NCBI RefSeq assembly: GCF_006539345.1
Contig: NZ_BJMV01000007.1
Location: 62,001 to 126,000, forward strand
Length of the DNA stretch: 64,000 nucleotides
DNA from: Acetobacter peroxydans
Lineage (GTDB): Bacteria > Pseudomonadota > Alphaproteobacteria > Acetobacterales > Acetobacteraceae
Reading direction: 5' to 3'
Shown here piece after piece: positions 52,201-61,069 of this stretch. Position 1 is the stretch's first letter. The number at the start of each line of letters is the position of its first letter. The position numbers were made by a program, and so were the translations under genes. The notes under the pieces are model-generated. The model was given only the letters and a program-made list of their open reading frames with translations, had not been told where the DNA came from and ran no database searches.

Positions 52201-54543
52201 ATGTTGTCACGCAATCTTGAGCAGACGTTGCATCGGGCGCTTATTCTGGCCGGGGATCGGCATCATGAATACGCCACGCTGGAGCATCTGCTTCTGGCCT
52301 TGGTGGACGATTCGGATGCCGTTACGGTGTTCCGGGCCTGCGGCGTTGATCTCGATCGCCTGAGAACCGATCTGACGGGTTTTCTCGACAAGGATCTCGC
52401 GGGGCTGGCCGCTGACCGTCCGACTGAGCCCAAGCCTACGGCGGCTTTCCAGCGGGTGATCCAGCGTGCGGCTATTCATGTCCAGTCCACCGGACGGGAG
52501 GAGGTGACGGGCGCCAACGTGCTTGTCGCCCTGTTTGCCGAACGTGAAAGCCACGCGGTGTATTTCCTGCAACTGCAGGACATGACCCGGCTGGATGCAG
52601 TGAACTTCCTCTCGCACGGTATTGCCAAGGCGCCTGATCGTTCCACGCGGAGACCGATCACCGGCACGGGGCCGAGTGCGGACAAGGCGGAAGAGCCCGA
52701 ACGGAGCGAAAGCAAGAGCCAGAAAAGCCAGGATGCGCTGTCAACTTACTGCGTCAACCTGAATGACAAGGCGCTTGCCGGTAAGGTGGACCCGCTGATC
52801 GGGCGCGACACGGAAATCGAGCGCACGATCCAGATCCTGTGCCGCCGCACCAAGAACAACCCGCTTTATGTGGGCGATCCCGGTGTGGGCAAGACCGCGA
52901 TTGCCGAAGGGCTGGCCCGCCGTATTGTGGAAGGCAACGTGCCCGAGGTGCTGTTGCAGTCCACCATCTATTCGCTCGACATGGGGGCGCTGCTGGCTGG
53001 CACCCGCTATCGGGGTGATTTCGAGGAACGCCTGAAGGCGGTGGTGACAGAGCTTGATCAGGACCCTCATGCGATCCTGTTCATTGACGAAATCCACACC
53101 GTCATTGGGGCGGGTGCGACATCGGGCGGGGCCATGGATGCGTCCAACCTGCTCAAGCCTGCGCTTGCGGCTGGTACGCTGCGCTGCATCGGCTCCACAA
53201 CTTATAAGGAATTCCGTCAGCATTTCGAAAAGGACCGCGCGCTGGTACGGCGTTTCCAGAAGATCGACGTGCCCGAGCCGACCATTGACGACGCGGTGAA
53301 AATCCTGCGTGGCCTCAAGGGAAGTTACGAAAAGCACCATAAGGTGCGCTACACGGATGAGGCAATCCGCGGGGCTGTCGAGCTTTCGGCAAAGTACATT
53401 CACGACCGTAAGCTGCCCGACAAGGCTATCGACGTGATCGACGAGGTCGGTGCATCGCGTATGCTGCAACCCGAAGGCCGCCGCCGCAAGACGGTGAACC
53501 TGAAGGATGTGGAAGACATCATCGCCCGCATCGCGCGCATTCCGCCCAAGAGCATCTCGGCGGATGACAAGGAAGTGCTACGTAGCCTTGAGCGTGACCT
53601 CAAGGGCATGGTGTTCGGGCAGGACAAGGCTATCGACGCCCTCTCCGCCGCCATCAAGCTGGCGCGGGCGGGGCTGCGTGAGCCTGAAAAGCCGATTGGC
53701 AACTACCTCTTCTCCGGGCCGACAGGCGTGGGCAAGACAGAGGTGGCGCGTCAGCTCGCTACAGCACTCGGCATCGAACTGATCCGTTTCGATATGTCGG
53801 AATACATGGAGCGGCACTCAGTCTCGCGTCTGCTCGGCGCTCCGCCCGGCTATGTCGGGTTCGATCAGGGGGGTCTGCTGACCGATGCCATCGACCAGCA
53901 CCCGCACGCGGTGTTGCTGCTCGATGAAATCGAAAAGGCCCATCCCGACCTGTACAACGTGCTGTTGCAGGTGATGGATAACGGCAAGCTGACCGATCAT
54001 AATGGCAAGACGGTCGATTTCCGGAATGTCATCCTGATCATGACCACCAATGCCGGGGCGTCTGATCTGAACAAGGAGGCCGTTGGTTTCGGGCGCACCG
54101 TGCGGGAAGGCGAGGATGAAGAGGCCATCAAGCGCCTGTTCACGCCCGAGTTTCGTAACCGTCTGGATGCGATCATTCCCTTCGCGCATCTGACGCCGGA
54201 AATCGTGGGGCAGGTGGTCGAGAAGTTCGTGCTGCAGCTTGAAGCCCAGCTTGCAGACCGTAACGTGACCATCGAACTGTCTTCCGCTGCCAAGGAGTGG
54301 CTGGTGGAGCGTGGATATGACCGTCTGTATGGTGCGCGCCCGATGGGCCGGGTCATTCAGGAGTCGATCAAGAAACCGCTGGCGGAAGAACTGCTGTTCG
54401 GTCGTCTGACAAAGGGCGGTGCGGTCAAGATCGGCCTGCGCAATGGCGAACTGGTGTTCGACATTGTGGAAAGCAGTGTCGCTGTCCCGTCCGGCGGTGA
54501 GGATGAACGCGGCAGCGAGCGGGAGGAGGAAGCAACCAGCTAA
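52201..54543 (+). CDS. clpA: Clp protease ATP-binding subunit ClpA
   Basis: 780-residue AAA+ unfoldase for ClpAP. The N-domain covers about 1-140, then two AAA+ modules: Walker [16 protein letters not shown] with [13 protein letters not shown], and [15 protein letters not shown] with [17 protein letters not shown] 52201 follows AAGGAG. A strong hairpin follows the gene. A glutamate-rich C-terminal tail is visible. Confidence 0.97.
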   Translation: MLSRNLEQTLHRALILAGDRHHEYATLEHLLLALVDDSDAVTVFRACGVDLDRLRTDLTGFLDKDLAGLAADRPTEPKPTAAFQRVIQRAAIHVQSTGREEVTGANVLVALFAERESHAVYFLQLQDMTRLDAVNFLSHGIAKAPDRSTRRPITGTGPSADKAEEPERSESKSQKSQDALSTYCVNLNDKALAGKVDPLIGRDTEIERTIQILCRRTKNNPLYVGDPGVGKTAIAEGLARRIVEGNVPEVLLQSTIYSLDMGALLAGTRYRGDFEERLKAVVTELDQDPHAILFIDEIHTVIGAGATSGGAMDASNLLKPALAAGTLRCIGSTTYKEFRQHFEKDRALVRRFQKIDVPEPTIDDAVKILRGLKGSYEKHHKVRYTDEAIRGAVELSAKYIHDRKLPDKAIDVIDEVGASRMLQPEGRRRKTVNLKDVEDIIARIARIPPKSISADDKEVLRSLERDLKGMVFGQDKAIDALSAAIKLARAGLREPEKPIGNYLFSGPTGVGKTEVARQLATALGIELIRFDMSEYMERHSVSRLLGAPPGYVGFDQGGLLTDAIDQHPHAVLLLDEIEKAHPDLYNVLLQVMDNGKLTDHNGKTVDFRNVILIMTTNAGASDLNKEAVGFGRTVREGEDEEAIKRLFTPEFRNRLDAIIPFAHLTPEIVGQVVEKFVLQLEAQLADRNVTIELSSAAKEWLVERGYDRLYGARPMGRVIQESIKKPLAEELLFGRLTKGGAVKIGLRNGELVFDIVESSVAVPSGGEDERGSEREEEATS

Positions 54544-54564
54544 GGCGAATTGCTCCGTAAGGTT

Positions 54565-54607
54565 AAAAAACGGCTGACAAGCCATTGAGCCTGTCAGCCG
54601 TTTTTTT
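54565..54607. terminator. Bidirectional intrinsic terminator after clpA
   Basis: CGGCTGACA (54571-54579) pairs with TGTCAGCCG (54592-54600), flanked by six As on the left and seven Ts on the right, so it can act for clpA and for the convergent DUF3465 gene. Confidence 0.9.
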
Positions 54608-54617
54608 ATGCGCGGGC

Positions 54618-55142
54618 TCAGTCGTAACGAGTGCCGTTCACCGTGACAGAGCCTGGTATGCTCCACGAGCGCCCGGTGCCGTGGTGGGTCCAGTCGATCC
54701 CTTGCCGTCTGTAAGAATCGTAATAATAGCGCCCGATAACCTCTACGTGGTCTCCCTTGGCAACCCAGGGCCACGCCGGGGCGCGCATCTCATCCAGATT
54801 GGCAACGACACGAATGGAAATGGTAGGTGTGACGGCCACGTAGAAATAGCCGTGTACGCCGCTGCGGGTTTTTTTTGCGACCGGTGCCAGAGTCAGCACT
54901 GTGCCGCAGATGTGCACGGGCGTATCGCCCTTGGGGCCGCCCTGCTCAAAATTGTTCTGTGCAGCCAGAAAGCCCGCATTGTCACAGGTGGCGGCGACCT
55001 GCGAGGGAGGAGCCGCGCGTTCCTGCCAGGCACTGTGCCAACCTTCCCGGGCCTGCGCCAGAGGTGTGCCGATAGCGGGAAGGCAGAGGGCAAGGCCCGC
55101 CGCGAGCAGTCGGCGGAGCGGAAGGGGGCGGGTTTTCATCAT
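54618..55142 (-). CDS. DUF3465-domain exported protein
   Basis: 174 residues. A signal peptide is visible (RRLLAAGLALCLPAIGTPLAQA). The DUF3465 region covers about 60-174: VHICGTVLTLAPVAKKTRS, RVVANLDEM, GDHVEVIGRYYYD and the end WTHHGTGRS...GSVTVNGTRYD. DUF3465 proteins are small OB-like exported proteins of unknown role. It is convergent with clpA and adjacent to ppk2 on the same strand. Confidence 0.85.
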   Translation of the reverse strand: MMKTRPLPLRRLLAAGLALCLPAIGTPLAQAREGWHSAWQERAAPPSQVAATCDNAGFLAAQNNFEQGGPKGDTPVHICGTVLTLAPVAKKTRSGVHGYFYVAVTPTISIRVVANLDEMRAPAWPWVAKGDHVEVIGRYYYDSYRRQGIDWTHHGTGRSWSIPGSVTVNGTRYD

Positions 55143-55161
55143 GTGGTCCGGCATGGAGTGA

Positions 55162-56094
55162 TCAGGATTTGAGCTTACGCCTGTTCGGGCTTTTCTCATT
55201 CAGCAGGCTGTCACGGTAATTGTCGAGCTGGCGGCTGATATCCGGCGCGGGGGCAGGTATTGTCTGGTGCAGGTTGTGCAACGCCCGGATAATGGTGCCG
55301 ATCACGACCAGATGTGCGTACCATTTCTGGTTGGCGGGCACGATGGTCCATGGCGCATGGGAACGCGCGGTGGCGGCGATGGTGTCCTGATATGCGGTCT
55401 GGTACTCGTTCCAGAATTCGCGCTCCTGCAGGTCGGATGAGGAGAACTTCCAGCGTTTTGAAGGGATGTCCAGCCGGGCCAGAAGGCGCTTGCGCTGTTC
55501 CTCGTGCGAGATGTTCAGAAAGAATTTCAGCACCAGCGTGCCCTGACGGCTCAGGTAATGCTCCAGATGGCGGATATCGCTGTAGCGCCCTTCCCAGAAG
55601 GCCAGCGTGTTGACTTCGCCGGGCAGGTGCTCATTCTGCAGAAGCTCGGGGTGGACACGCGTGATCAGCACCTCCTCGTAATGACTGCGATTGAACACGG
55701 CAATGCGCCCAGCCTGAGGGGCGGCCATATGAATACGCCACAGAAAGCCGTGCAGCAGTTCGGACGGGCCGGGCTGTTTGAAAGAGGTTACGCTTATCCC
55801 CTGCGGGTTCACGCCGGACATGACGTGCTTGATGGTGCCGTCTTTCCCTGCGGTGTCCATGCCCTGGAGGATAATCAGCAGCGAGTGCGTCTGGTTGGCG
55901 TAAAGCAGTTCCTGCAATTCCTGCAGGTGGGTCTTGACGTCAGCCAGCAGGGCTTTGCCGTGTTCCTTGTCCAGCCCCAGCCCGCCATCATCATCGGGGC
56001 TGAAATGCTCCAGACTGAAGGTCTTGCCATCCTTGACCTGATAGCTGTCCAGTGTTTTGAGAAAGCGGCTCAGATTGTTCAGGGGGTTGCTCAT
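55162..56094 (-). CDS. Polyphosphate kinase 2 (PPK2 family)
   Basis: 310-residue enzyme that transfers phosphate between polyphosphate and nucleotides. The Walker A motif is GMDTAGKDGT (about residues 77-86), with FNRSHYEEVLITRVH as the Walker B/lid-like segment and LKFFLNISHEEQRKRLLARL in the lid. It is a single-domain PPK2; the nucleotide specificity (ADP or GDP versus AMP or GMP) is not decided here. ATG 56094 follows AAAGG. Confidence 0.92.
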   Translation of the reverse strand: MSNPLNNLSRFLKTLDSYQVKDGKTFSLEHFSPDDDGGLGLDKEHGKALLADVKTHLQELQELLYANQTHSLLIILQGMDTAGKDGTIKHVMSGVNPQGISVTSFKQPGPSELLHGFLWRIHMAAPQAGRIAVFNRSHYEEVLITRVHPELLQNEHLPGEVNTLAFWEGRYSDIRHLEHYLSRQGTLVLKFFLNISHEEQRKRLLARLDIPSKRWKFSSSDLQEREFWNEYQTAYQDTIAATARSHAPWTIVPANQKWYAHLVVIGTIIRALHNLHQTIPAPAPDISRQLDNYRDSLLNEKSPNRRKLKS

Positions 56095-56211
56095 GCAAGG
56101 ATGCCTTTGGAGGGTCGGAGGCGCTGTTATCGTGTCCGGCGCGACAGTCAATCTGTTGTGGGCCGCGATGATGGTCTTGTCAAAAGCGTGGAAGACCTCA
56201 TATTTTCTCAC

Positions 56212-56820
56212 ATGCTCTCCACACATTCCATCCTGAATTCGGGCTTTGCGCTGGAAGAGGGTGTGTCCCTTAGCGGAACCCTGCTTGTCGCGACCCCCAT
56301 GCTGGGTGACACGCCGTTCGCGCAGTCGGTTATCTATCTATGCGCTCATACGACTGAAGGAGGAGCGATGGGGCTTGTGGTGAATCGCCGCCTGCCTCGT
56401 CCTGGACTGGATGAACTTCTTGAGCAGCTTCAGATCGGCCCCGTGCCGCCGAAACGGCGCATAGGCCTGTGTGCTGGCGGGCCGCTGGATGAAGGGCATG
56501 GCCTTGTGCTGCATTCTTCAGACTGGAGTGGAGAGGAAAGCATGACGGTTACCAGCAACGTCACGCTGACCGCCAGCATGGATGTTCTGTGCGAGATCGC
56601 AGCAGGGCAGGGGCCGAAAGATGCCCTTCTGGCCATGGGGCACGCCGGCTGGGCGGCCGGGCAGCTTGAGCAGGAAATCCTGCATCATGATGCGTGGCTT
56701 GTGGTGCCGGCCACACGGGATCTGGTGTTCGGGACGGATCAGACAGCCAAATGGCGGCGCGCTCTGGCGTCTATCCGCGTCGATCCAGCGCGTCTGAGCG
56801 CTCAGACCGGACATGCCTGA
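56212..56820 (+). CDS. YqgE/AlgH family protein
   Basis: 202-residue conserved protein of the UPF0301 (YqgE/AlgH) family. Markers: GTLLVATPMLGDTPFAQSVIYLCAH (about 22-46), GAMGLVVNRRLP, and MGHAGWAAGQLEQEILHHDAW. Its role is not well established; the family is often grouped with envelope or transcription-related genes. It is divergent from ppk2. The start ATG 56212 has a weak ribosome site. Confidence 0.94.
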   Translation: MLSTHSILNSGFALEEGVSLSGTLLVATPMLGDTPFAQSVIYLCAHTTEGGAMGLVVNRRLPRPGLDELLEQLQIGPVPPKRRIGLCAGGPLDEGHGLVLHSSDWSGEESMTVTSNVTLTASMDVLCEIAAGQGPKDALLAMGHAGWAAGQLEQEILHHDAWLVVPATRDLVFGTDQTAKWRRALASIRVDPARLSAQTGHA

Positions 56821-56906
56821 GCGGCACTGTTTTCATAAGCTGCTGGAGGCGGTGTGCCGCGTCTGCGGCGTGTTTTCCGTAGACGGGAAGGAGAAGAAAG
56901 CTGAGC

Positions 56907-57983
56907 GTGTCTGCTACCCTATCGCGGCGCGGGTTCCTGTGGCGCACGGTCGTGTCAGGCGTCGGGGCGACTTCGGGCGTTGCGCTGTCTTCCACAGCTT
57001 TGGCTGGTGCAGGTGGCGTTACCCACCCCGCCCTGAAAGCTGGGGGAGAGGCACACTCCCTGCTCAATGTTTCCTACGATCCCACACGTGGGTTGTATGC
57101 TGATATCAGCCGCGCATTTGTAGCGGACTGGGAAAAAACAGCTCCATCAGGTGGACACCTCGTTGTGCGCACCTCCAATGGCGGGTCTGGCGCGCAGGCG
57201 CGCTCCGTGCTGGAGGGGGTGCCCGCCGATATTGTCAGCCTCGGCCTGTCGCGCGATATCGATCTGCTCGCGCGGTACGGTCTGATCGGTGCGGACTGGC
57301 GCGGCCGGCTGCCTCATGGAGCCGTGCCTTATACCAGCACCATCGTCTTTCTGGTGCGGCGCGGTAACCCGATGAATATCCATGACTGGCCCGACCTCGT
57401 GCGGCCGGGTGTGCGCGTTGTTACGCCTAACCCCAGAACATCGGGCGGGGCGCGCTGGAACTACATGGCGGCCTGGGGGGCGGCTTTACAGCGTTCACGC
57501 GGATCAGAGGCGGCAGCACGCGCCTATATGCACGCATTGTTCCGCCATGTGCCGGTGCTCGATACCGGCGCGCGAGGGGCCACCAACACATTCGTGCAGC
57601 GCGGTTTTGGTGATGTGCTGCTGGCATGGGAAAACGAAGCCCTGTTGGCCAGCCTGCAACTTGCTCCCGGACATTTCGAAATTATCGTGCCTTCCCTGAG
57701 TATTCTGGCGGAAACGCCGGTGGCGGTGGTGGACCGCAATGTCGAGCGTCATGGGACACGTGCGGTGGCTGAGGCCTATCTGCGCTACCTGTTTACCCCG
57801 GAAGGGCAGGCCATTGGCGCGCGGCATTACTTCCGCCCGGTGGATGCGGCCTGCCTTGCGGCCAACAGGGCGCGCTTTATGGATGTACCATTGTTTGACA
57901 TTGCCAGCCTCGGCGGCTGGGACGCCGCGCAGAAGACGCACTTCGCCTCGGGTGGGCTGTTCGACCAGATAACGGCAGGCTGA
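56907..57983 (+). CDS. Sulfate-type ABC transporter substrate-binding protein with Tat signal
   Basis: 358-residue periplasmic protein of the Sbp/CysP family, which binds sulfate or thiosulfate. The N-terminus carries a twin-arginine motif SRRGFLW (residues 6-12) and a hydrophobic region to ALA. Family segments are LLNVSYDPTRGLYADISRAF, TSNGGSGAQARSV, NPRTSGGARWNYMAAWGAAL and YFRPVDAACLA. No permease or ATPase gene follows; rapZ is convergent. GTG 56907 follows AAGGAGAAGAAAG. Confidence 0.88.
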   Translation: MSATLSRRGFLWRTVVSGVGATSGVALSSTALAGAGGVTHPALKAGGEAHSLLNVSYDPTRGLYADISRAFVADWEKTAPSGGHLVVRTSNGGSGAQARSVLEGVPADIVSLGLSRDIDLLARYGLIGADWRGRLPHGAVPYTSTIVFLVRRGNPMNIHDWPDLVRPGVRVVTPNPRTSGGARWNYMAAWGAALQRSRGSEAAARAYMHALFRHVPVLDTGARGATNTFVQRGFGDVLLAWENEALLASLQLAPGHFEIIVPSLSILAETPVAVVDRNVERHGTRAVAEAYLRYLFTPEGQAIGARHYFRPVDAACLAANRARFMDVPLFDIASLGGWDAAQKTHFASGGLFDQITAG

Positions 57984-57988
57984 GGCAA

Positions 57989-58972
57989 TCAGGCGGAAAG
58001 CGTTGCCGTGTCGGCCTTGAAGGTTTCCACGGGCTTTCTGGCCCAGCGCCATGTGTTGAGCCCCAGACGGGCGAGTTCACGGTGCATGATCATGATGGGC
58101 CACTGGCCGGAACCCGCGTAAGCGCCCATGCCGTCAGGGGCTGCCAGCCGTAACGCCAGTGCTTCAACAAGAGTGACGGAGCGATGTTGCCCGCCGGAGC
58201 AGCCAATGGCGATGGTGGCGTATTTCTTGCCTTCCTGCACAAAGCGCGGCAGCACCAGCCGCAGCATGGCGTGAATCTGCTGGAGAAAAGGCGGGTAATC
58301 CGGGTCTGCGGCGACATACTCCGCCACATCGGCATCCAGCCCGGTTTTGGGGGCCAGTTCGGGCACGTAATGCGGGTTACGCAGAAAGCGCGCGTCCAGA
58401 ACGATATCCGCCTCACGCGGGAGGCCGGCGGGGTAGGCAAATGACATCAGGGAAACGGTCAGCCCTTCACCGCCTTCGCCTTCCCACGGGCTGAAACGGC
58501 TTTCCACAAAGCGGCGCAGTTCGGGCGGTGGCATGTCGGTGGTGTCGATCACAAGATCAGCAGCGGCGCGCAGGGGGGCGGTCAGGGCTATTTCCGCCTC
58601 GATTCCTTCTGAAATGCTGCCATGGGGGGCTAGTGGATGGCGCCTGCGCGTGGCGGTGTAACGGCGCAGCAGCACGTTTTCTTCAGCCGTGGCGTAAATC
58701 AGTTCCACCCGCAGGTGCGGGTCAAGCCTGAGCCGGGCCACAGCGGCCAGCACCGCATGGGCATCAAACCCGCGGGTGCGTGAGTCCACACCTATGGCCA
58801 CCGGGCGTTCTGCCCGGGCCACAATCTCATCAAGCATCCCCAGCGGCGGATTATCGATCACCTCGTGGTCGAGATCTTCCAGAATCCGCAGAATGGACGA
58901 TTTTCCTGCACCGGAAAGACCGGAAACCAGCAGGATACGGCGCGGGGCTGATGTGTCATCCGCCGTATTCAT
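57989..58972 (-). CDS. rapZ: RNase adapter protein RapZ
   Basis: 327-residue P-loop protein. Walker A is GLSGAGKSSIL (about 18-28), with VIDNPP and GVDSRTRGFD. In the C-terminal part, GCSGGQHRSVTLVEAL is the signature. In E. coli RapZ controls GlmZ sRNA and glucosamine-6-phosphate synthase; in alphaproteobacteria it normally follows chvG-hprK. It is 5 bases from the convergent sulfate-binding gene. ATG 58972 follows GAAGGAA. Confidence 0.95.
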   Translation of the reverse strand: MNTADDTSAPRRILLVSGLSGAGKSSILRILEDLDHEVIDNPPLGMLDEIVARAERPVAIGVDSRTRGFDAHAVLAAVARLRLDPHLRVELIYATAEENVLLRRYTATRRRHPLAPHGSISEGIEAEIALTAPLRAAADLVIDTTDMPPPELRRFVESRFSPWEGEGGEGLTVSLMSFAYPAGLPREADIVLDARFLRNPHYVPELAPKTGLDADVAEYVAADPDYPPFLQQIHAMLRLVLPRFVQEGKKYATIAIGCSGGQHRSVTLVEALALRLAAPDGMGAYAGSGQWPIMIMHRELARLGLNTWRWARKPVETFKADTATLSA

Positions 58973-59100
58973 CGGTTGGTATTCCTTCGAATTATGATCC
59001 GATACGCGGTATTTGGGCATATGCGTGTTTCGTTCTGTATCATGTCAGAAAACCGCATTGACCATTTTACCGTGATTTTTCGTATTCCGAGAGAAGATTA

Positions 59101-59126
59101 TGATCAGGTCAGCCATCCCCTGATCA
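59101..59126. repeat. Inverted repeat TGATCAGG-N10-CCTGATCA in the rapZ upstream region
   Basis: A perfect 8-bp inverted repeat with a 10-base spacer in the AT-rich gap between divergent rapZ and the RidA-like gene. It could be an operator for either gene or a small hairpin. Confidence 0.6.
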
Positions 59127-59215
59127 CATCCGTTACTTGATCGGGACATTGTGCGGCTTGTTAAAAAAGAAAAATTTGCCGTTGGGTCAAGGCTGGCTTA
59201 CATCCTCAGCCCGTG

Positions 59216-59608
59216 ATGAATAATAGCAAGAATACGCAAGGCAGGGCAAAGGGCGCGCACAGGCCCCGCGTCCAGCATACTCAGGATGGGCTGACATGCA
59301 GCGGCCTGAGAGCAACGGATTGTCAGGGGCAGGATGTGGTCGAGCAGTGCCGCCTTGCTCTGGAGCAGGGGGCTGAACTGCTGGCGGAGCACGGGCTGGA
59401 CATGCGCGATGTTACGCACTTCGCCTGTACCATCGCGGACCGGGAGGGGCTGATGGCCTGTCTGCCCGTTTTCAGACAGTTTTTTCCTACCATTTCGCCG
59501 TCCATGAGCTTTATGTGGCTTAAGGATACTGGCCGGACACGTGGCCCGGCCATTACCTGTTCGCTGAGCGTACAGCAGGTGGATGAAATGGAAAGCGCTG
59601 TCGCCTGA
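59216..59608 (+). CDS. RidA-like protein
   Basis: 130 residues that follow the RidA plan (helix AEQ-like DVVEQCRLALEQGAELLAEHGLDMRDVTHF, then ADREGLMACLPVFRQFFPTISPS and VQQVDEM). The strands and helices line up, but the strong VGV signature is absent, so it is a divergent member. It begins with ATG 59216 right after a GTG. Function unknown. Confidence 0.6.
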   Translation: MNNSKNTQGRAKGAHRPRVQHTQDGLTCSGLRATDCQGQDVVEQCRLALEQGAELLAEHGLDMRDVTHFACTIADREGLMACLPVFRQFFPTISPSMSFMWLKDTGRTRGPAITCSLSVQQVDEMESAVA

Positions 59609-59641
59609 AAGCCGAGCCTGGCAGGGCGGCAGCCGAAATGT

Positions 59642-61069
59642 TCAGCCCGCCCTGCCCAGCCCTTCCAGCAGTGGGCGCAGGCTCTCGTTATCGGGGCGCC
59701 AGCGGTGCAGGGCTGAGCGGTAAAGCGGTGTGCGTACCTGCGCCAGACTGGACGTGCGTACAACCCGGCGGTTTTCATGGAATTTCAGGCAGTCCGGATT
59801 CCAGGGCAGGCCACAATAGGCAACAATCCGCTGCGCATGATGCGGCAGGTTCTGCACGAGATCTTCATAACGCACGGTCAGGATCGTCTCCGGGGGCAGC
59901 GCCTGCTCCCAGTGGGCCATGAGGGCGCGATACTGGCGGTAGTAACGCCCCAGTTCCCCTAGATCGAACGTGAACTCCAGATGATCAAACGGGATCGAGA
60001 AGCACGACAGGCAGGTGTCGATCGGGTCGCGGACGGTATGGATGATCCGCGCTTTTGGCCATAACCGGCGGATAATTCCGATATGGGCAAAATTATCCAG
60101 CATCTTGTTGACGATCAGCCGGGGCGGTTCCGGGTGGGGCCAGTCTACGGCCAGACGGTTGATCCGGCTCAGATAATCCTCGGCGGTGGCCAGACATTCC
60201 GCCTCGCTCAGCCCGGGGAAGGGCATGGGGGCTTTCCATGCGGGGCAGCGTCTGGCGGCCTCCTTGAGGGTATCAGCCAGCGTGCTGACTTCTCCCGCGC
60301 CGTAGGCCTCCGGGTGGCTGGCCAGAATCTGTTCCACCAGGGTTGAGCCTGAGCGCGGCATCCCCACGATGAACACCGGTTGGGCGGACGGGTGGCCCGT
60401 CTGGACAAACGCCGCCATGGCGCCAGCGGTAAAATGCTGGCTGATCCGGCGCATGGCCCCAAGCACGGCGGGTTCATCGTAAGACAGGCTGGCCCGGCGC
60501 AAGGCGTTGGCGCGCAGGAAATGGCTGAATCCCTCCTGCGGCTTCCCGGTATCGGTCAGGGCCTTGCCCAGTGCGAAATGCAGGCTGGCACGCCGGGAGG
60601 CGTCGAAGCGCGATGCCTGTGTGGCAAGCTTCCGTAGCGCCGTCAGCGCAGGGTCGTCAGCCGTCAGGGTCTGGAGGCGCACAAGGCCGAGATAATGCGC
60701 GGGTTCGTCCGGCGCCATGGCGATGGCCTGCCGGAACTGGGCCGCAGCCTCATCAATGCGTCCCATTTCCTGTAACACCACGGCCAGACAGGTGCGGAGC
60801 GAGGGTTCGTTCGGGAGCAGGCTGTGTGCCCGTTCCAGTGCGCGTAAAGCCTGCTCGTGATGGCCCTGCCTGCGCAACAGTGCCCCGATGGCCGCATGGA
60901 CAGCACTCAGTCCGGGGTGGCGCACCAGTACGGCACGGTAACAGGCTATCGCGTCTTCTATACGGTCCTGGGCGACCAGTTCCGTCACCTGACGGCTCGC
61001 CTGCTCGACATCGGGCGGGATAAGGGGCGCTTGTTCGACAGCGGGATTCGGGGGGGTAGTGTCAGTCAC
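59642..61069 (-). CDS. TPR-sulfotransferase fusion protein
   Basis: 475 residues. The N-terminal 190 contain TPR repeats (EDAIACYRAVLVRHPGLSAVHAA, HHEQALRALERAHSLLPNEP, GRIDEAAAQFRQAIAMAP). The rest is a sulfotransferase domain: FIVGMPRSGSTLVEQILASHPE is the 5'-PAPS loop, and ARIIHTVRDPIDTCLSCF, TVRYEDLVQNL and PLYRSALHRWRP follow. It transfers sulfo groups from PAPS to an unknown acceptor. GTG 61069 overlaps the end of chvG by 8 bases, so it is coupled to chvI-chvG. Confidence 0.9.
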   Translation of the reverse strand: MTDTTPPNPAVEQAPLIPPDVEQASRQVTELVAQDRIEDAIACYRAVLVRHPGLSAVHAAIGALLRRQGHHEQALRALERAHSLLPNEPSLRTCLAVVLQEMGRIDEAAAQFRQAIAMAPDEPAHYLGLVRLQTLTADDPALTALRKLATQASRFDASRRASLHFALGKALTDTGKPQEGFSHFLRANALRRASLSYDEPAVLGAMRRISQHFTAGAMAAFVQTGHPSAQPVFIVGMPRSGSTLVEQILASHPEAYGAGEVSTLADTLKEAARRCPAWKAPMPFPGLSEAECLATAEDYLSRINRLAVDWPHPEPPRLIVNKMLDNFAHIGIIRRLWPKARIIHTVRDPIDTCLSCFSIPFDHLEFTFDLGELGRYYRQYRALMAHWEQALPPETILTVRYEDLVQNLPHHAQRIVAYCGLPWNPDCLKFHENRRVVRTSSLAQVRTPLYRSALHRWRPDNESLRPLLEGLGRAG

